Notes: generated by a model from the sequence alone, not told the origin. A stretch of 11,622 bases of DNA from Synergistaceae bacterium (GCA_017448375.1 JAFSLR010000267.1:1-11622); one strand, 5' to 3'; shown: positions 1 to 6,884, counted from the stretch's first letter. Translations and numbers: made by a program.

Positions 1-1058
1 CAATCGGAAGACTCGAACGCTATGTTGCAGACTGGGAACGCGCCAACGACAAAATTACCGTCCCGACTCCAAAGCCCGAAACAGGGAAGAAAGTCGCCGT
101 CATCGGTTCAGGCCCGGCAGGTCTCACAGTTGCTGCTGACATTCGCAGGGAAGGACACAGCGTTACGGTATTCGAGGCGTTCCAGAAAACCGGCGGAGTT
201 ATGGTTTACGGCATTCCTGAGTTCAGGCTTCCGAAAGCACTCGTAGCAAAAGAAGTCGAAAACTTGAAGAGAATGGGCGTTGAGTTCAAGACGAGTTTCC
301 TTGTCGGACGTACTGCGACACTTGACCAGCTTTTGACGGAACAGGGATTTGACGCGGCATTCATCGGAACAGGCGCAGGGCTTCCCAAATTCATGCACAT
401 TGAAGGCGAGAACCTTATCGGAGTCTTCAGTGCAAACGAATATCTCACACGCTCAAACCTCATGAAGGCTTATGACCGCGACCACGCCGATACCCCAATG
501 TATGACGCGAAGAGAGTCGCTGTATTCGGCGGCGGTAACGTTGCGATGGACGGTGCGAGAACGGCGTTAAGACTCGGAGCTGAGAAGGTCTACTGCGTTT
601 ACAGGAGGACACGCGCTGAGATGCCCGCAAGAATCGAGGAAGTAGCGCACGCATTTGAAGAGGGCGTAGATTTCCACTTCTTAGAGAACCCGACAAAATT
701 CATCGGCGATGAAAAAGGAAGGTTAATCGGCGTTGAGCTTCTGACGTATGAGCTTGGCGAACCCGACGAGTCCGGCAGACGCAGGCCGAAAGCAATCCCG
801 GGAACTGAGCACGTACTTGACATTGACGCGGCCGTTATCGCACTCGGCAACGACTCCAACCCGTTAATGGCTCAGACAACAGAGGGCCTCAAAACCACGA
901 AATGGGGCAACATTATTGTTGACGAGAACCAGAAGACCAGCATTCCGCGTGTTTGGGCGGGCGGTGATATAGTTCTCGGAGCGGCTACGGTAATTCTTGC
1001 GATGGGCGAAGGTAGAAGAGCTGCTGCCAGTATGAACGAGTATTTAGCCGGAAAGTAA
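1..1058 (+). CDS. gltA: Glutamate synthase small subunit / NfnB-type NAD(P)H flavoprotein, 5' truncated
   Basis: The frame is open from base 3 to the TAA at 1056-1058, so the gene starts upstream; about 351 codons are visible. These FAD proteins carry electrons from or to NAD(P)H, either as the small subunit of glutamate synthase or as NfnB/SudA-type ferredoxin:NADP oxidoreductase. Seen: the family's LERYVADWE segment at the very start, a first dinucleotide fold VIGSGPAGL (about 99-125) for FAD, the GGVMVYGIPEFRLPK segment (about 195-237), a second fold VFGGGNVAMDGART for NAD(P)H (about 523-558), then YRRTRAEMPAR and the C-terminal FAD motif AGGDIVLGAATVILAMGEG. The N-terminal iron-sulfur-binding region lies outside the window. 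Family assignment is firm. The choice between GltA-type glutamate synthase and NfnB is open, because the partner gene (an NfnA/SudB homologue upstream would indicate NfnB) is not visible. Confidence 0.87.
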   Translation, partial: IGRLERYVADWERANDKITVPTPKPETGKKVAVIGSGPAGLTVAADIRREGHSVTVFEAFQKTGGVMVYGIPEFRLPKALVAKEVENLKRMGVEFKTSFLVGRTATLDQLLTEQGFDAAFIGTGAGLPKFMHIEGENLIGVFSANEYLTRSNLMKAYDRDHADTPMYDAKRVAVFGGGNVAMDGARTALRLGAEKVYCVYRRTRAEMPARIEEVAHAFEEGVDFHFLENPTKFIGDEKGRLIGVELLTYELGEPDESGRRRPKAIPGTEHVLDIDAAVIALGNDSNPLMAQTTEGLKTTKWGNIIVDENQKTSIPRVWAGGDIVLGAATVILAMGEGRRAAASMNEYLAGK

Positions 1059-1072
1059 AAGCGTGAAAATTT

Positions 1073-1107
1073 ACGGAGGAGTCTTTTGCTTGGCTTCTCC
1101 GTTTTTT
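1073..1107 (+). terminator. Intrinsic terminator after the flavoprotein gene
   Basis: ACGGAGGA (1073-1080) pairs with TTCTCCGT (1095-1102), giving an 8-bp stem with one G-U pair and a 14-nt loop, followed by T6 (1102-1107). It begins 14 nt after the stop codon. It also lies inside the leader of the next gene, only 20 nt before that gene's ATG. Confidence 0.8.
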
Positions 1108-1127
1108 GTTACAGGAGGGAAATTTGA

Positions 1128-1496
1128 ATGACTGAAACATTATCAGAACGCTTTGTGAAAAGTTTTGACAGCCTCGAAGACTCACAGGCCAGCGCATCAG
1201 ATTATATGGCGTGGCAGAGATGGCTTTACCGCAAGAAACTCAATGAAGCCGGAGTGAATCTGCCGGAAATACCCGAACAAACTCTCGAAGACTTTCCCGG
1301 AGCTACTGAGGGTGAACGCTATCTTGATATTTTTGAGGCACTTCCCGACAACCTGAAAGTTGATGTACTAAACTATATTGACTGGCTCAAAATGGCCGAA
1401 GAAGCCGAAGATGCAGACGATTTAGCATACTGTGAGAAACATTACGATGACCCCGGAGTAATCAGTATTCATGAGCTTATGTCGGAGAAGGTTTAA
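1128..1496 (+). CDS. Putative antitoxin partner of the RelE-family toxin (hypothetical protein)
   Basis: A 122-residue acidic protein directly upstream of a RelE/ParE toxin gene, so probably its neutralising partner and autorepressor (inference from position). The start is firm: AGGAGGG lies 8 nt before the ATG. Seen: a Trp/Tyr-containing stretch at about 26-35, the segment LPDNLKVDVLNYIDWLK (about 72-88), which resembles the LPEEL...VLDFIEFLK helix of DUF2281/VapB-like antitoxins, a very acidic stretch (about 90-107), and the tail ISIHELMSE, typical of the toxin-wrapping C terminus of RelB/Phd-type antitoxins. At 122 residues it is longer than the usual 70-90, and I recognise no N-terminal DNA-binding motif. 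It is separated from the toxin by 5 nt, so the two are surely cotranscribed. Confidence 0.7.
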   Translation: MTETLSERFVKSFDSLEDSQASASDYMAWQRWLYRKKLNEAGVNLPEIPEQTLEDFPGATEGERYLDIFEALPDNLKVDVLNYIDWLKMAEEAEDADDLAYCEKHYDDPGVISIHELMSEKV

Positions 1497-1501
1497 GGCT
1501 C

Positions 1502-1777
1502 ATGGCAAAATATACGGTAATTCTTTCAAGCCGTGCAGAAAAAGAGCTGAAATCCATTGACACAGTTACCGCCGAGAGCATAAAGTCTGATATTCTGTCT
1601 CTTGAGGATAATCCGCGCCCGCTCGGTGTAAAGAAGCTGAAAGGCTACAAAGATTTATGGCGTATCAAATCAAACGTTTACCGCATAATCTACAGAATCA
1701 AGGACGATATTGTTACGGTTATTGTTGTCAGAATAGCTCACCGCAAAAAAGTATATCAAAACATCAAATCTCTTTAG
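1502..1777 (+). CDS. Type II toxin-antitoxin RelE/ParE-family toxin
   Basis: A 91-residue basic protein of normal RelE length. RelE toxins are ribosome-dependent mRNA endonucleases; ParE members of the same fold poison gyrase. Seen: the family pattern KKLKGYKDLWRIKSNVYRII (residues 44-63), then a beta strand and HRKKVY (80-85). Basic residues K44/K45/K47, R54, R61 and R81 and the near-terminal Y85 sit where RelE active-site residues normally fall, which favours an RNase of the RelE type over ParE, though the two cannot be separated with certainty by eye. The ATG follows the antitoxin stop by 5 nt; the nearest ribosome-binding-like sequence is GGAGAAGG inside the end of the antitoxin gene, which suggests translational coupling. 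Confidence 0.88.
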   Translation: MAKYTVILSSRAEKELKSIDTVTAESIKSDILSLEDNPRPLGVKKLKGYKDLWRIKSNVYRIIYRIKDDIVTVIVVRIAHRKKVYQNIKSL

Positions 1778-1792
1778 CCGAAAAAGCGAAAC

Positions 1793-1827
1793 GCCCCCAG
1801 AATATCTCCGAGGGCAATTTCTTTTTT
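1793..1827. terminator. Bidirectional terminator between the convergent toxin and lipoprotein genes
   Basis: GCCCCC (1793-1798) pairs with GAGGGC (1810-1815) around an 11-nt loop. On the + strand it is followed by AATTTCTTTTTT (1816-1827), 16 nt after the toxin stop. Read on the - strand the same stem (with one G-U pair) is followed by GTTTCGCTTTTT, 25 nt after the lipoprotein stop, so it probably serves both genes. Confidence 0.7.
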
Positions 1828-1839
1828 CATGGCTTAATG

Positions 1840-3939
1840 TTACCTGTTGCGCTGGGTTACTGCAATCTCCATCTTGTCGCCCGTAACCGTATCCGTTACC
1901 GTAATTGTCGCATGGCGAGTACTGTACGCCCCGGTGCTGTCGTAAGTATCAATCCATAAGAATATCTCCCTCGGATTTGCCCCGGTGCCTGAGCCTTTCT
2001 GCTGTTCCGCGCTTATCTGACACCATGCCTGATTGCTCGTTATCGTGTAGGCATTGTTGCAGAGCATCTTGAACATTCCCTCGCCGCCGTTTTTCCCCGC
2101 GCTGAACGCCCTTTGCCCGACAAAAATCTGATTGGGACGGCTCACATGGATTGTCTTGGGCGCGGTGATTTCCTTGTCGCAGTACTGAACCCACAGCGGA
2201 CTTGATGAATCACCGTCGAACCTTACGCTGTCGAAGCCCTGCCGGGTCTTAACTTCCACACTAACGTCAAGAGTGTTGTGCTTCACGGCAAAATCCTTCT
2301 TCACACGCCATATCCATTCGCTTGAAAGTTTCGTCTGCACCGTCGCGGACTGAACGTAGGTTTTGTTGTCGGTGAAATCAGCAGCCCATTCCGCTGAGTT
2401 CCCGCCGCTCTTGTTGTAGAGATACCATTCTTTTGTCTCCCACGTCTGAGAATGCGAATACGATACGCTGTTTGATGTCTCGTAAGACTGCGTAATATCC
2501 CCGCCGATCTCGCCCGTAGGTGTCTCGCCGCTGAAACCCAGTTTTCCGCTGAGGGTCTGGCTCTTTCCGAACGTCCCCGTGATTGTCGTTGTGATTCCGT
2601 CCGTAACGCTTCCGTTCCTGTTCACGGTCTGGGGGGCATTGTCGCGCAGTATTACCTCGCTCGTGCTGGCTCCGGGAACATAGGCTTTTATGCCGAACGT
2701 CCTCGTGTAGCCCCAGTTCGCATACCATCTTTGACCGCTGTACGGCTGATAATGCTTGAAATTTTTGGGAGTGGTGTAGGCGTTTGACTTGAAGAGGTAA
2801 TAGTCATCCCCATCGGAATAATTGTGCGCTGTGTAGACCGTGAAGGAAAATCCCGCGTCATAGTTTATGTCGATTCTATTGGGATATGTGTAGCCAAAAT
2901 GAGTGTACATATACTCGTTGCTGTTTAGAGCCTCATCATAATTAGAAAAAGGATGAAGCGCGTTCGGATCTTCTCCGGGAGTAATCGCTTGAGCTTTATA
3001 AAGAGGCTGATATTTCTTCTGGAAATATCCCGCGTCGCCGTCAAAATTCTGTGATGACATGTCGAGGAAATTCGCTGAACTGTCCGCCGCCGCCCTGAAC
3101 TGATACATTGCCGCAACTGCCCCCGCGTCAAGCTCCGCCGCCCTCTTGTCGAGAAGAATTGTCCACTTGATGAAGTTCATGTATCGTTTCGACTGGAAGA
3201 GATATTCCTGCCTCATGCTGCTGTCCTCTGATGTTGCGGAGACATTCACGGGCAAATCAACGCTGCTGTTCACGGAGGAAGACTCATCGCCGCTGGAAAT
3301 AATGTCGGTAATCTGTGCAAGAAGAAGTGCTTTGCTTCCCTGCACCTCATACGCGAAATAGTGATCCGCCGAAACCCCGCGCCGTTTTGCGATCGCGTAA
3401 ATTTCCGGGTAAGTCCTCTCGTCTTCCGGAAGCGTTACGGGGTATACCGGCCTCTCGCCTAAAGCCTCGTAAAGTTTGTTGATGTTCTCAGGTGTCGGGA
3501 AATAAAGCGCAATGACATCGCCCGACTCGTAATCCGCTGAGAGTTTCGCGCCCATTTCCGAGATTGTTTCTGACGCGGCAACACCTGAAGCCCTGACCGC
3601 TGAGGCACTCGACAAACCGTTATCGAGATATACGGCCTCGTCCGACAGAATCATGATGAAGTGAAGTTTTGGGCCTTCGTAAGTGTCGGGGTCAATGCCT
3701 TCTGCCCTGAGTTCCTGCTCAAGCTCGGAATAAGCCTGTTCAAATTCCGGGCTGTCGAGAATTTCGGACATATCCGGGATTACGTCCGCACTCTGAACGG
3801 GAGTCGGTTCTGGAGTAGGAGTAGGAGTTGTGCCTATGTTCACGTCAGATCCGCCCGAACCGCCGCAGCCGCCAGCCGCAATGACCGTAAATAGAATCAT
3901 CACGGCAAAACTTAATGTAAGAAATTTTTTCGTAGTCAT
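1840..3939 (-). CDS. Large lipoprotein with leukocidin/hemolysin-like beta region and C-terminal BACON-like domain
   Basis: 699 residues. A signal sequence with a hydrophobic core (6-22) ends in AAGGC, making C25 the likely lipidation site, followed by Gly/Ser residues and a TPTPTPEPTP linker (about 38-47). Residues 60-290 are mixed alpha/beta and unrecognised. Residues about 360-590 are Tyr-, Gly- and Ser-rich with alternating polar/hydrophobic residues; the stretch 447-500 (repeated TTITGTFGKS-like and GGDITQSYETSNSVSYSHS-like runs) resembles the glycine-serine stem of leukocidin/hemolysin pore-forming toxins such as Vibrio cholerae cytolysin. Residues 597-697 fit a BACON-type beta domain: a late Trp-Cys-x-Ile-Ser, an Arg-x-Ala-Thr-Ile-Thr-Val strand and the ending VTQRNR. 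AAGAAGG lies 11 nt before the ATG. It has its own promoter and terminator. Lipoprotein is firm, BACON likely, pore former only suggestive; an adhesin or carbohydrate-binding surface protein is the alternative. Confidence 0.6.
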   Translation of the reverse strand: MTTKKFLTLSFAVMILFTVIAAGGCGGSGGSDVNIGTTPTPTPEPTPVQSADVIPDMSEILDSPEFEQAYSELEQELRAEGIDPDTYEGPKLHFIMILSDEAVYLDNGLSSASAVRASGVAASETISEMGAKLSADYESGDVIALYFPTPENINKLYEALGERPVYPVTLPEDERTYPEIYAIAKRRGVSADHYFAYEVQGSKALLLAQITDIISSGDESSSVNSSVDLPVNVSATSEDSSMRQEYLFQSKRYMNFIKWTILLDKRAAELDAGAVAAMYQFRAAADSSANFLDMSSQNFDGDAGYFQKKYQPLYKAQAITPGEDPNALHPFSNYDEALNSNEYMYTHFGYTYPNRIDINYDAGFSFTVYTAHNYSDGDDYYLFKSNAYTTPKNFKHYQPYSGQRWYANWGYTRTFGIKAYVPGASTSEVILRDNAPQTVNRNGSVTDGITTTITGTFGKSQTLSGKLGFSGETPTGEIGGDITQSYETSNSVSYSHSQTWETKEWYLYNKSGGNSAEWAADFTDNKTYVQSATVQTKLSSEWIWRVKKDFAVKHNTLDVSVEVKTRQGFDSVRFDGDSSSPLWVQYCDKEITAPKTIHVSRPNQIFVGQRAFSAGKNGGEGMFKMLCNNAYTITSNQAWCQISAEQQKGSGTGANPREIFLWIDTYDSTGAYSTRHATITVTDTVTGDKMEIAVTQRNR

Positions 3940-3978
3940 TGAAGTGAATACCTTCTTTCAATGAAATTTGCATACGCG

Positions 3979-4007
3979 ATTATACTCTATTTTTTTTTTT
4001 TTGAATA
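3979..4007 (-). promoter_or_regulatory. Sigma-70-type promoter of the lipoprotein gene with A13 spacer
   Basis: On the - strand a perfect -10 box TATAAT (3984-3979) is preceded by a 17-nt spacer consisting almost wholly of an A13 tract (T13 at 3990-4002 on +), with a weak -35 TATTCA (4007-4002). The predicted transcript starts near 3972, about 33 nt before the ATG. The -10 is strong and the -35 is poor (3 of 6). Confidence 0.6.
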
Positions 4008-4049
4008 CGAGGTCTGCGGATTGAAAATTTTTTTGTGAAACTTGACGGC

Positions 4050-4088
4050 AAAAAAAAATTCCCCCCCGACTCATCATCAGGAAGGGAA
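4050..4088 (-). terminator. Terminator of the SH3-domain gene
   Basis: On the - strand TTCCCTTCC (4088-4080) pairs with GGGGGGGAA (4067-4059), a 9-bp stem including two G-U pairs, with a 12-nt loop and T9 (4058-4050). Because the G-U pairs become C-A mismatches on the + strand, it should act only on - strand transcripts. It lies 16 nt after the gene's stop codon. Confidence 0.8.
4065..4082. repeat. Copy 1 of an 18-nt direct repeat in a terminator loop
   Basis: CCCGACTCATCATCAGGA, 16 of 18 bases identical to 4437-4454 in the same orientation. The identity covers the loop as well as the stem bases, which a terminator alone does not require. Confidence 0.7.
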
Positions 4089-4104
4089 GAATTAATCTCA
4101 GGGG

Positions 4105-4404
4105 CTAATAGTCCTCAGCCGGAACAATATACTGCCCTGCAACCCAAACAGTACGGTCTTCATCATTCGGATCATAGATCTCATACCAGACTTGACGGCC
4201 GACTCTCCGTTCCGAGAGCACCATAACTTCATCGCCGTCAAAAATTCTTCCCAGTATCTTCGAGTTTTTGCTGGGTCTCGAACGGTATCTCACGTAATCG
4301 CCCGTGCAAATTCCCTGAGCCGGAAAACTCCTGAAGACCGCCGCTTCCGATATACTGCATAACATAAGACTGATTATCACAGCCGCCGCTAAAATCCTAC
4401 GCAT
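4105..4404 (-). CDS. Small secreted SH3-domain (bacterial SH3b) protein
   Basis: 99 residues: a Sec signal peptide (basic MRR, hydrophobic 4-17, probable cleavage after the SEA/SEAA region near residue 20) followed by one SH3b domain (about 32-95). The domain shows the usual pattern: an opening with VRYRSRPSKNSKILG, the turn GDEVMVLSE, a central Trp in QVWYEI, and a closing TVWVAGQYI strand. Bacterial SH3 domains commonly bind peptidoglycan or its crosslinks. Here no enzymatic domain is attached, so it is an exported binding module or envelope protein of unknown target. AGGAGGG lies 6 nt before the ATG. Only about 22 nt separate the start from the upstream terminator, so there is no room for an obvious promoter and expression may depend on readthrough from the mmd operon. 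Confidence 0.78.
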   Translation of the reverse strand: MRRILAAAVIISLMLCSISEAAVFRSFPAQGICTGDYVRYRSRPSKNSKILGRIFDGDEVMVLSERRVGRQVWYEIYDPNDEDRTVWVAGQYIVPAEDY

Positions 4405-4426
4405 TAATATCCCTCCTTATGTCTGC

Positions 4427-4458
4427 AAAAATCCCTCCCGACTCGTAATCAGGAGGGA
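4427..4458 (-). terminator. Terminator of the mmdA-mmdD-mmdC operon
   Basis: On the - strand TCCCTCC (4458-4452) pairs with GGAGGGA (4438-4432), a perfect 7-bp stem with a 13-nt loop, followed by T5 (4431-4427). It is 16 nt beyond the biotin-carrier stop and is followed at once by the ribosome binding site of the SH3 gene. Confidence 0.75.
4437..4454. repeat. Copy 2 of an 18-nt direct repeat in a terminator loop
   Basis: CCCGACTCGTAATCAGGA, differing from 4065-4082 at only two positions. With copy 1 it brackets the SH3 gene exactly. Confidence 0.7.
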
Positions 4459-4474
4459 AAATTTCTCTAAGTTA

Positions 4475-4858
4475 CTACGCAATCACCATTAATACATCGC
4501 CGGTGTTCACGCTGTCTCCGCTCTTAACGGGAATCTGTACGACCTTTCCTGACGCGCTCGCAAAGACTTCATTCTCCATCTTCATTGCCTCAAGGAGAAG
4601 GACTAAATCTCCCTCATTGACCGAGTCGCCTACATTGACTTTGAGGCTGAGAATCTTTCCGGGCATAGGGGCGGTTACCTGCGAGCCTTCAGCGGGTGCT
4701 GCTGGTGCTGGTGCCGGGGCTGGTGCTGCCGGGGCTGAAGGTGCAACGGGTGCAACGGGTGCTGCTGTGGGTGCGGGCATAGCTGCTCCTGCTCCGAGGG
4801 GTTCAACTTCAACGGTGTACGCTGTTCCGTCAACTATTACTCTGTATTTGCTGCTCAC
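4475..4858 (-). CDS. mmdC: Biotin carboxyl carrier subunit of methylmalonyl-CoA decarboxylase
   Basis: 127 residues with a GTG start; GGAAGGAG lies 9 nt upstream. Carries the biotin that shuttles CO2 from the carboxyltransferase to the membrane subunit. Seen: a short N-terminal beta segment (KYRVIVDGTAYTVEVEP), an Ala/Pro-rich swinging linker (about 24-56) made of repeated PA/PV units, then a complete biotinyl domain (61-127) with the biotin-accepting lysine K93 in EAMKMENE and the mirrored half ending in GDVLMVIA. No biotin carboxylase gene is adjacent, which favours a decarboxylase over an ATP-dependent carboxylase. Last gene of the mmd operon, 26 nt after mmdD. The GC-rich linker creates a spurious Gly/Ala-rich frame on the opposite strand. 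Confidence 0.9.
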   Translation of the reverse strand: MSSKYRVIVDGTAYTVEVEPLGAGAAMPAPTAAPVAPVAPSAPAAPAPAPAPAAPAEGSQVTAPMPGKILSLKVNVGDSVNEGDLVLLLEAMKMENEVFASASGKVVQIPVKSGDSVNTGDVLMVIA

Positions 4859-4884
4859 GATTTATATCTCCTTCCGTTTAATCA

Positions 4885-5304
4885 CTAATGCCATTTTCGG
4901 TTAAGCCTGCTTGCGTTAAGACCTAAAATTCCGGCCGTCTTCCATCTTGCTGTCCAGTAATCCATTGGGATTCCGTTCGGGATTCCGCTTGCCTCAGCCT
5001 GAACTGATACAACACGGAAATCATTGCTCCCGGTAAACTCCACGATTGCCGCCGTAATAGCCGCTATAATTTTTGCCTTGTCTGCTGACGGAGCTTGGGC
5101 TTTTGCGATTGTTACGGGCTGAACGGGTTTAGGTGATGACGGTAATTTAGGTGCGGGCTTTACATCATTTTTTTTTTCCTCACCTGAACCGGCAAACAGT
5201 TTCATTCCGTAGATTACTCCCGTAAGCACAATGAGCACCCCGAATACTATCGAGAATGCTACTACGCTTACGTTCACTGCACCTGCGAGTCCTTCAAAAT
5301 GCAT
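4885..5304 (-). CDS. mmdD: OadG/MmdD-type small membrane subunit of a sodium-pump decarboxylase
   Basis: 139 residues. In characterised sodium-translocating decarboxylases this subunit anchors and assembles the carboxyltransferase, biotin carrier and membrane beta subunit. Seen: a short N terminus MHFEGLAGAVNVS, one transmembrane helix (about 14-33), a charged and then Pro/Lys-rich linker (about 42-70), and a C-terminal segment starting AKIIAAITAAI that ends with WKTAGILGLNASRLNRKWH, similar in character to the MmdD/OadG C terminus that docks the carboxyltransferase. Start choice: a TTG at 5310 is in frame but only 1 nt from AGGAGG; the ATG at 5304 is 7 nt from it and is preferred. It lies 20 nt after the mmdA stop. 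The family is assigned from architecture and context more than from strong motifs. Confidence 0.78.
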   Translation of the reverse strand: MHFEGLAGAVNVSVVAFSIVFGVLIVLTGVIYGMKLFAGSGEEKKNDVKPAPKLPSSPKPVQPVTIAKAQAPSADKAKIIAAITAAIVEFTGSNDFRVVSVQAEASGIPNGIPMDYWTARWKTAGILGLNASRLNRKWH

Positions 5305-5324
5305 CTTCAATCCTCCTTTTATGA

Positions 5325-6884
5325 TTAGTGAGGGATTACCCCGTGTTTTTTGGCGGGACGATCCTCGCGCTTGCTTTCCATTGCGTCAAGTGCCTGGCAT
5401 ACTACTTTGCGGGTCTCTTCGGGCATAATTACGCGGTCAACATATCCACGTTCGGCAGCCCTGTAAGGATTCGCGAATGCGTCTCTGTACTCGTCAATCT
5501 TTTCGAGGCGTTTTGCTGACGGGTCATCAGCCGCTTCAATTTCCTTCTTGAAGACGATACTTGCAGCACCTTCCGCGCCCATCACGGCAATCTCAGCCTG
5601 CGGCCATGCGAAAACTGCGTCAGCTCCGAGAGATTTGCTTGACATTGCGAGATAAGCCCCGCCGTAAGCCTTCCTCATTATGACGGTGATTAATGGAACG
5701 CTGGCCTCACTGTAAGCGTAGAGGAGTTTCGCGCCCTTGCGGATAATTCCGCCGTATTCCTGATCTTTTCCGGGCAAATATCCGGGAACGTCAACAAACG
5801 TAACAATAGGAAGGTTGAAAGCGTCGCAGTGCCTCACGAACCTTGAGGCTTTGTCTGAGGCGTTAATGTCGAGGCAGCCCGCAATTACATCGGCGTTGTT
5901 GGCAACGATTCCGACTGGGCGGCAGCCTATACGCGCATAACCTGTAACGATATTCTTTGCGAATCCGGCCTGAACCTCAACAAATTCTCCGTCATCAACA
6001 ACGCGCCTTATTACCTCGTGTACATCATAGCTTTTGTTGGGGTTGACGGGGACTATTCCGCGAAGCTCAAAATCGGCTCTCTGCGGGTCATCATTCGAGG
6101 CTTTGAGGGGCGGCTCGTCAAGGTTATTCAGCGGCAAGAACGACAAGACTTTGCGAACCTGCTCGAAGCATTCGGCCTCATCTTTTGCGCAGAAGTGTGC
6201 GTTGCCTGTTACAGTGTTGTGTGTTACTGCACCGCCTAATTCTTCGCTTGTTACTGCCTCTCCTGTTACTGCACGGATTACTTCAGGGCCTGTGATATGC
6301 ATGATGCTTTCTTTGTCGACCATGAAAATGTAATCGGTAAGCGCAGGGCTGTAGACTGCACCGCCGGCTGTAGGCCCCATGATGATTGAGAACTGCGGAA
6401 TTACGCCGCTTGCGAGGGTGTTGCGCCGGAAGATTTTGCCGTAACCGTTAAGAGCGTCAGTCCCTTCCTGTATTCTTGCGCCGCCTGAGTCGTTAATGCC
6501 GATTACGGGGCAGCCGTTCTGCATGGCCATGTCGATAACCTTGCAGATTTTGTCCGCGTGTTTCTCTCCGAGTGAGCCGCCGAAAACCGTAAAGTCCTGG
6601 CTGTAGATGAAAACTTTCCGGCCCTCAATAGTTCCCCAGCCCGTAACAACACCGTCCCCCAAAGGCTTTCGCTCATCGAGTCCGAAATTATTGCACCTGT
6701 GAGTAACGAACTCGTCAAGCTCAACGAAAGAACCCGAGTCAAGCAATGCGGCTATACGTTCGCGGGCAGTTCCTTTGCCTTTGGACTTCTGCTTTGAGAC
6801 GGCTTCTTCTCCTCCGCCTGCGAGAGCTGATATGCGTTTGGCTTCAAGGTCTGCGCAAAGCTCTTCAATAGTACGAAATCCCAT
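5325..6884 (-). CDS. mmdA: Methylmalonyl-CoA decarboxylase alpha subunit (carboxyltransferase)
   Basis: 519 residues, full length for the family. Transfers the carboxyl group of (S)-methylmalonyl-CoA to enzyme-bound biotin. Seen: two crotonase-like halves; an N half with GGARIQEG (134-141) and PTAGGAVYSP (171-180), the oxyanion-type loops; a C half with FVDVPGYLPG (363-372), RKAYGGAYLAM (404-414) and WPQAEIAVMGAEGAA (427-441); and the family ending KHGVIPH. The same fold serves propionyl-CoA carboxylase beta and glutaconyl-CoA decarboxylase; the adjacent MmdD-like and biotin-carrier genes, and no biotin carboxylase, favour the decarboxylase. AGGAGGA is 12 nt upstream of the ATG, rather far, but no in-frame start lies closer. 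First gene of the operon, divergent from the binding-protein operon. Confidence 0.9.
   Translation of the reverse strand: MGFRTIEELCADLEAKRISALAGGGEEAVSKQKSKGKGTARERIAALLDSGSFVELDEFVTHRCNNFGLDERKPLGDGVVTGWGTIEGRKVFIYSQDFTVFGGSLGEKHADKICKVIDMAMQNGCPVIGINDSGGARIQEGTDALNGYGKIFRRNTLASGVIPQFSIIMGPTAGGAVYSPALTDYIFMVDKESIMHITGPEVIRAVTGEAVTSEELGGAVTHNTVTGNAHFCAKDEAECFEQVRKVLSFLPLNNLDEPPLKASNDDPQRADFELRGIVPVNPNKSYDVHEVIRRVVDDGEFVEVQAGFAKNIVTGYARIGCRPVGIVANNADVIAGCLDINASDKASRFVRHCDAFNLPIVTFVDVPGYLPGKDQEYGGIIRKGAKLLYAYSEASVPLITVIMRKAYGGAYLAMSSKSLGADAVFAWPQAEIAVMGAEGAASIVFKKEIEAADDPSAKRLEKIDEYRDAFANPYRAAERGYVDRVIMPEETRKVVCQALDAMESKREDRPAKKHGVIPH

Noticed and set aside
4503..4904. A 133-codon Gly/Ala-rich frame on the + strand opposite the biotin carrier
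   Set aside because: It is the antisense shadow of the Ala/Pro linker codons of mmdC, has no ribosome binding site and no protein-like pattern.
5325..6884. Propionyl-CoA carboxylase beta subunit
   Set aside because: The fold is shared, but no biotin carboxylase is adjacent, while an MmdD-like membrane subunit and a short separate biotin carrier are, which points to the decarboxylase.
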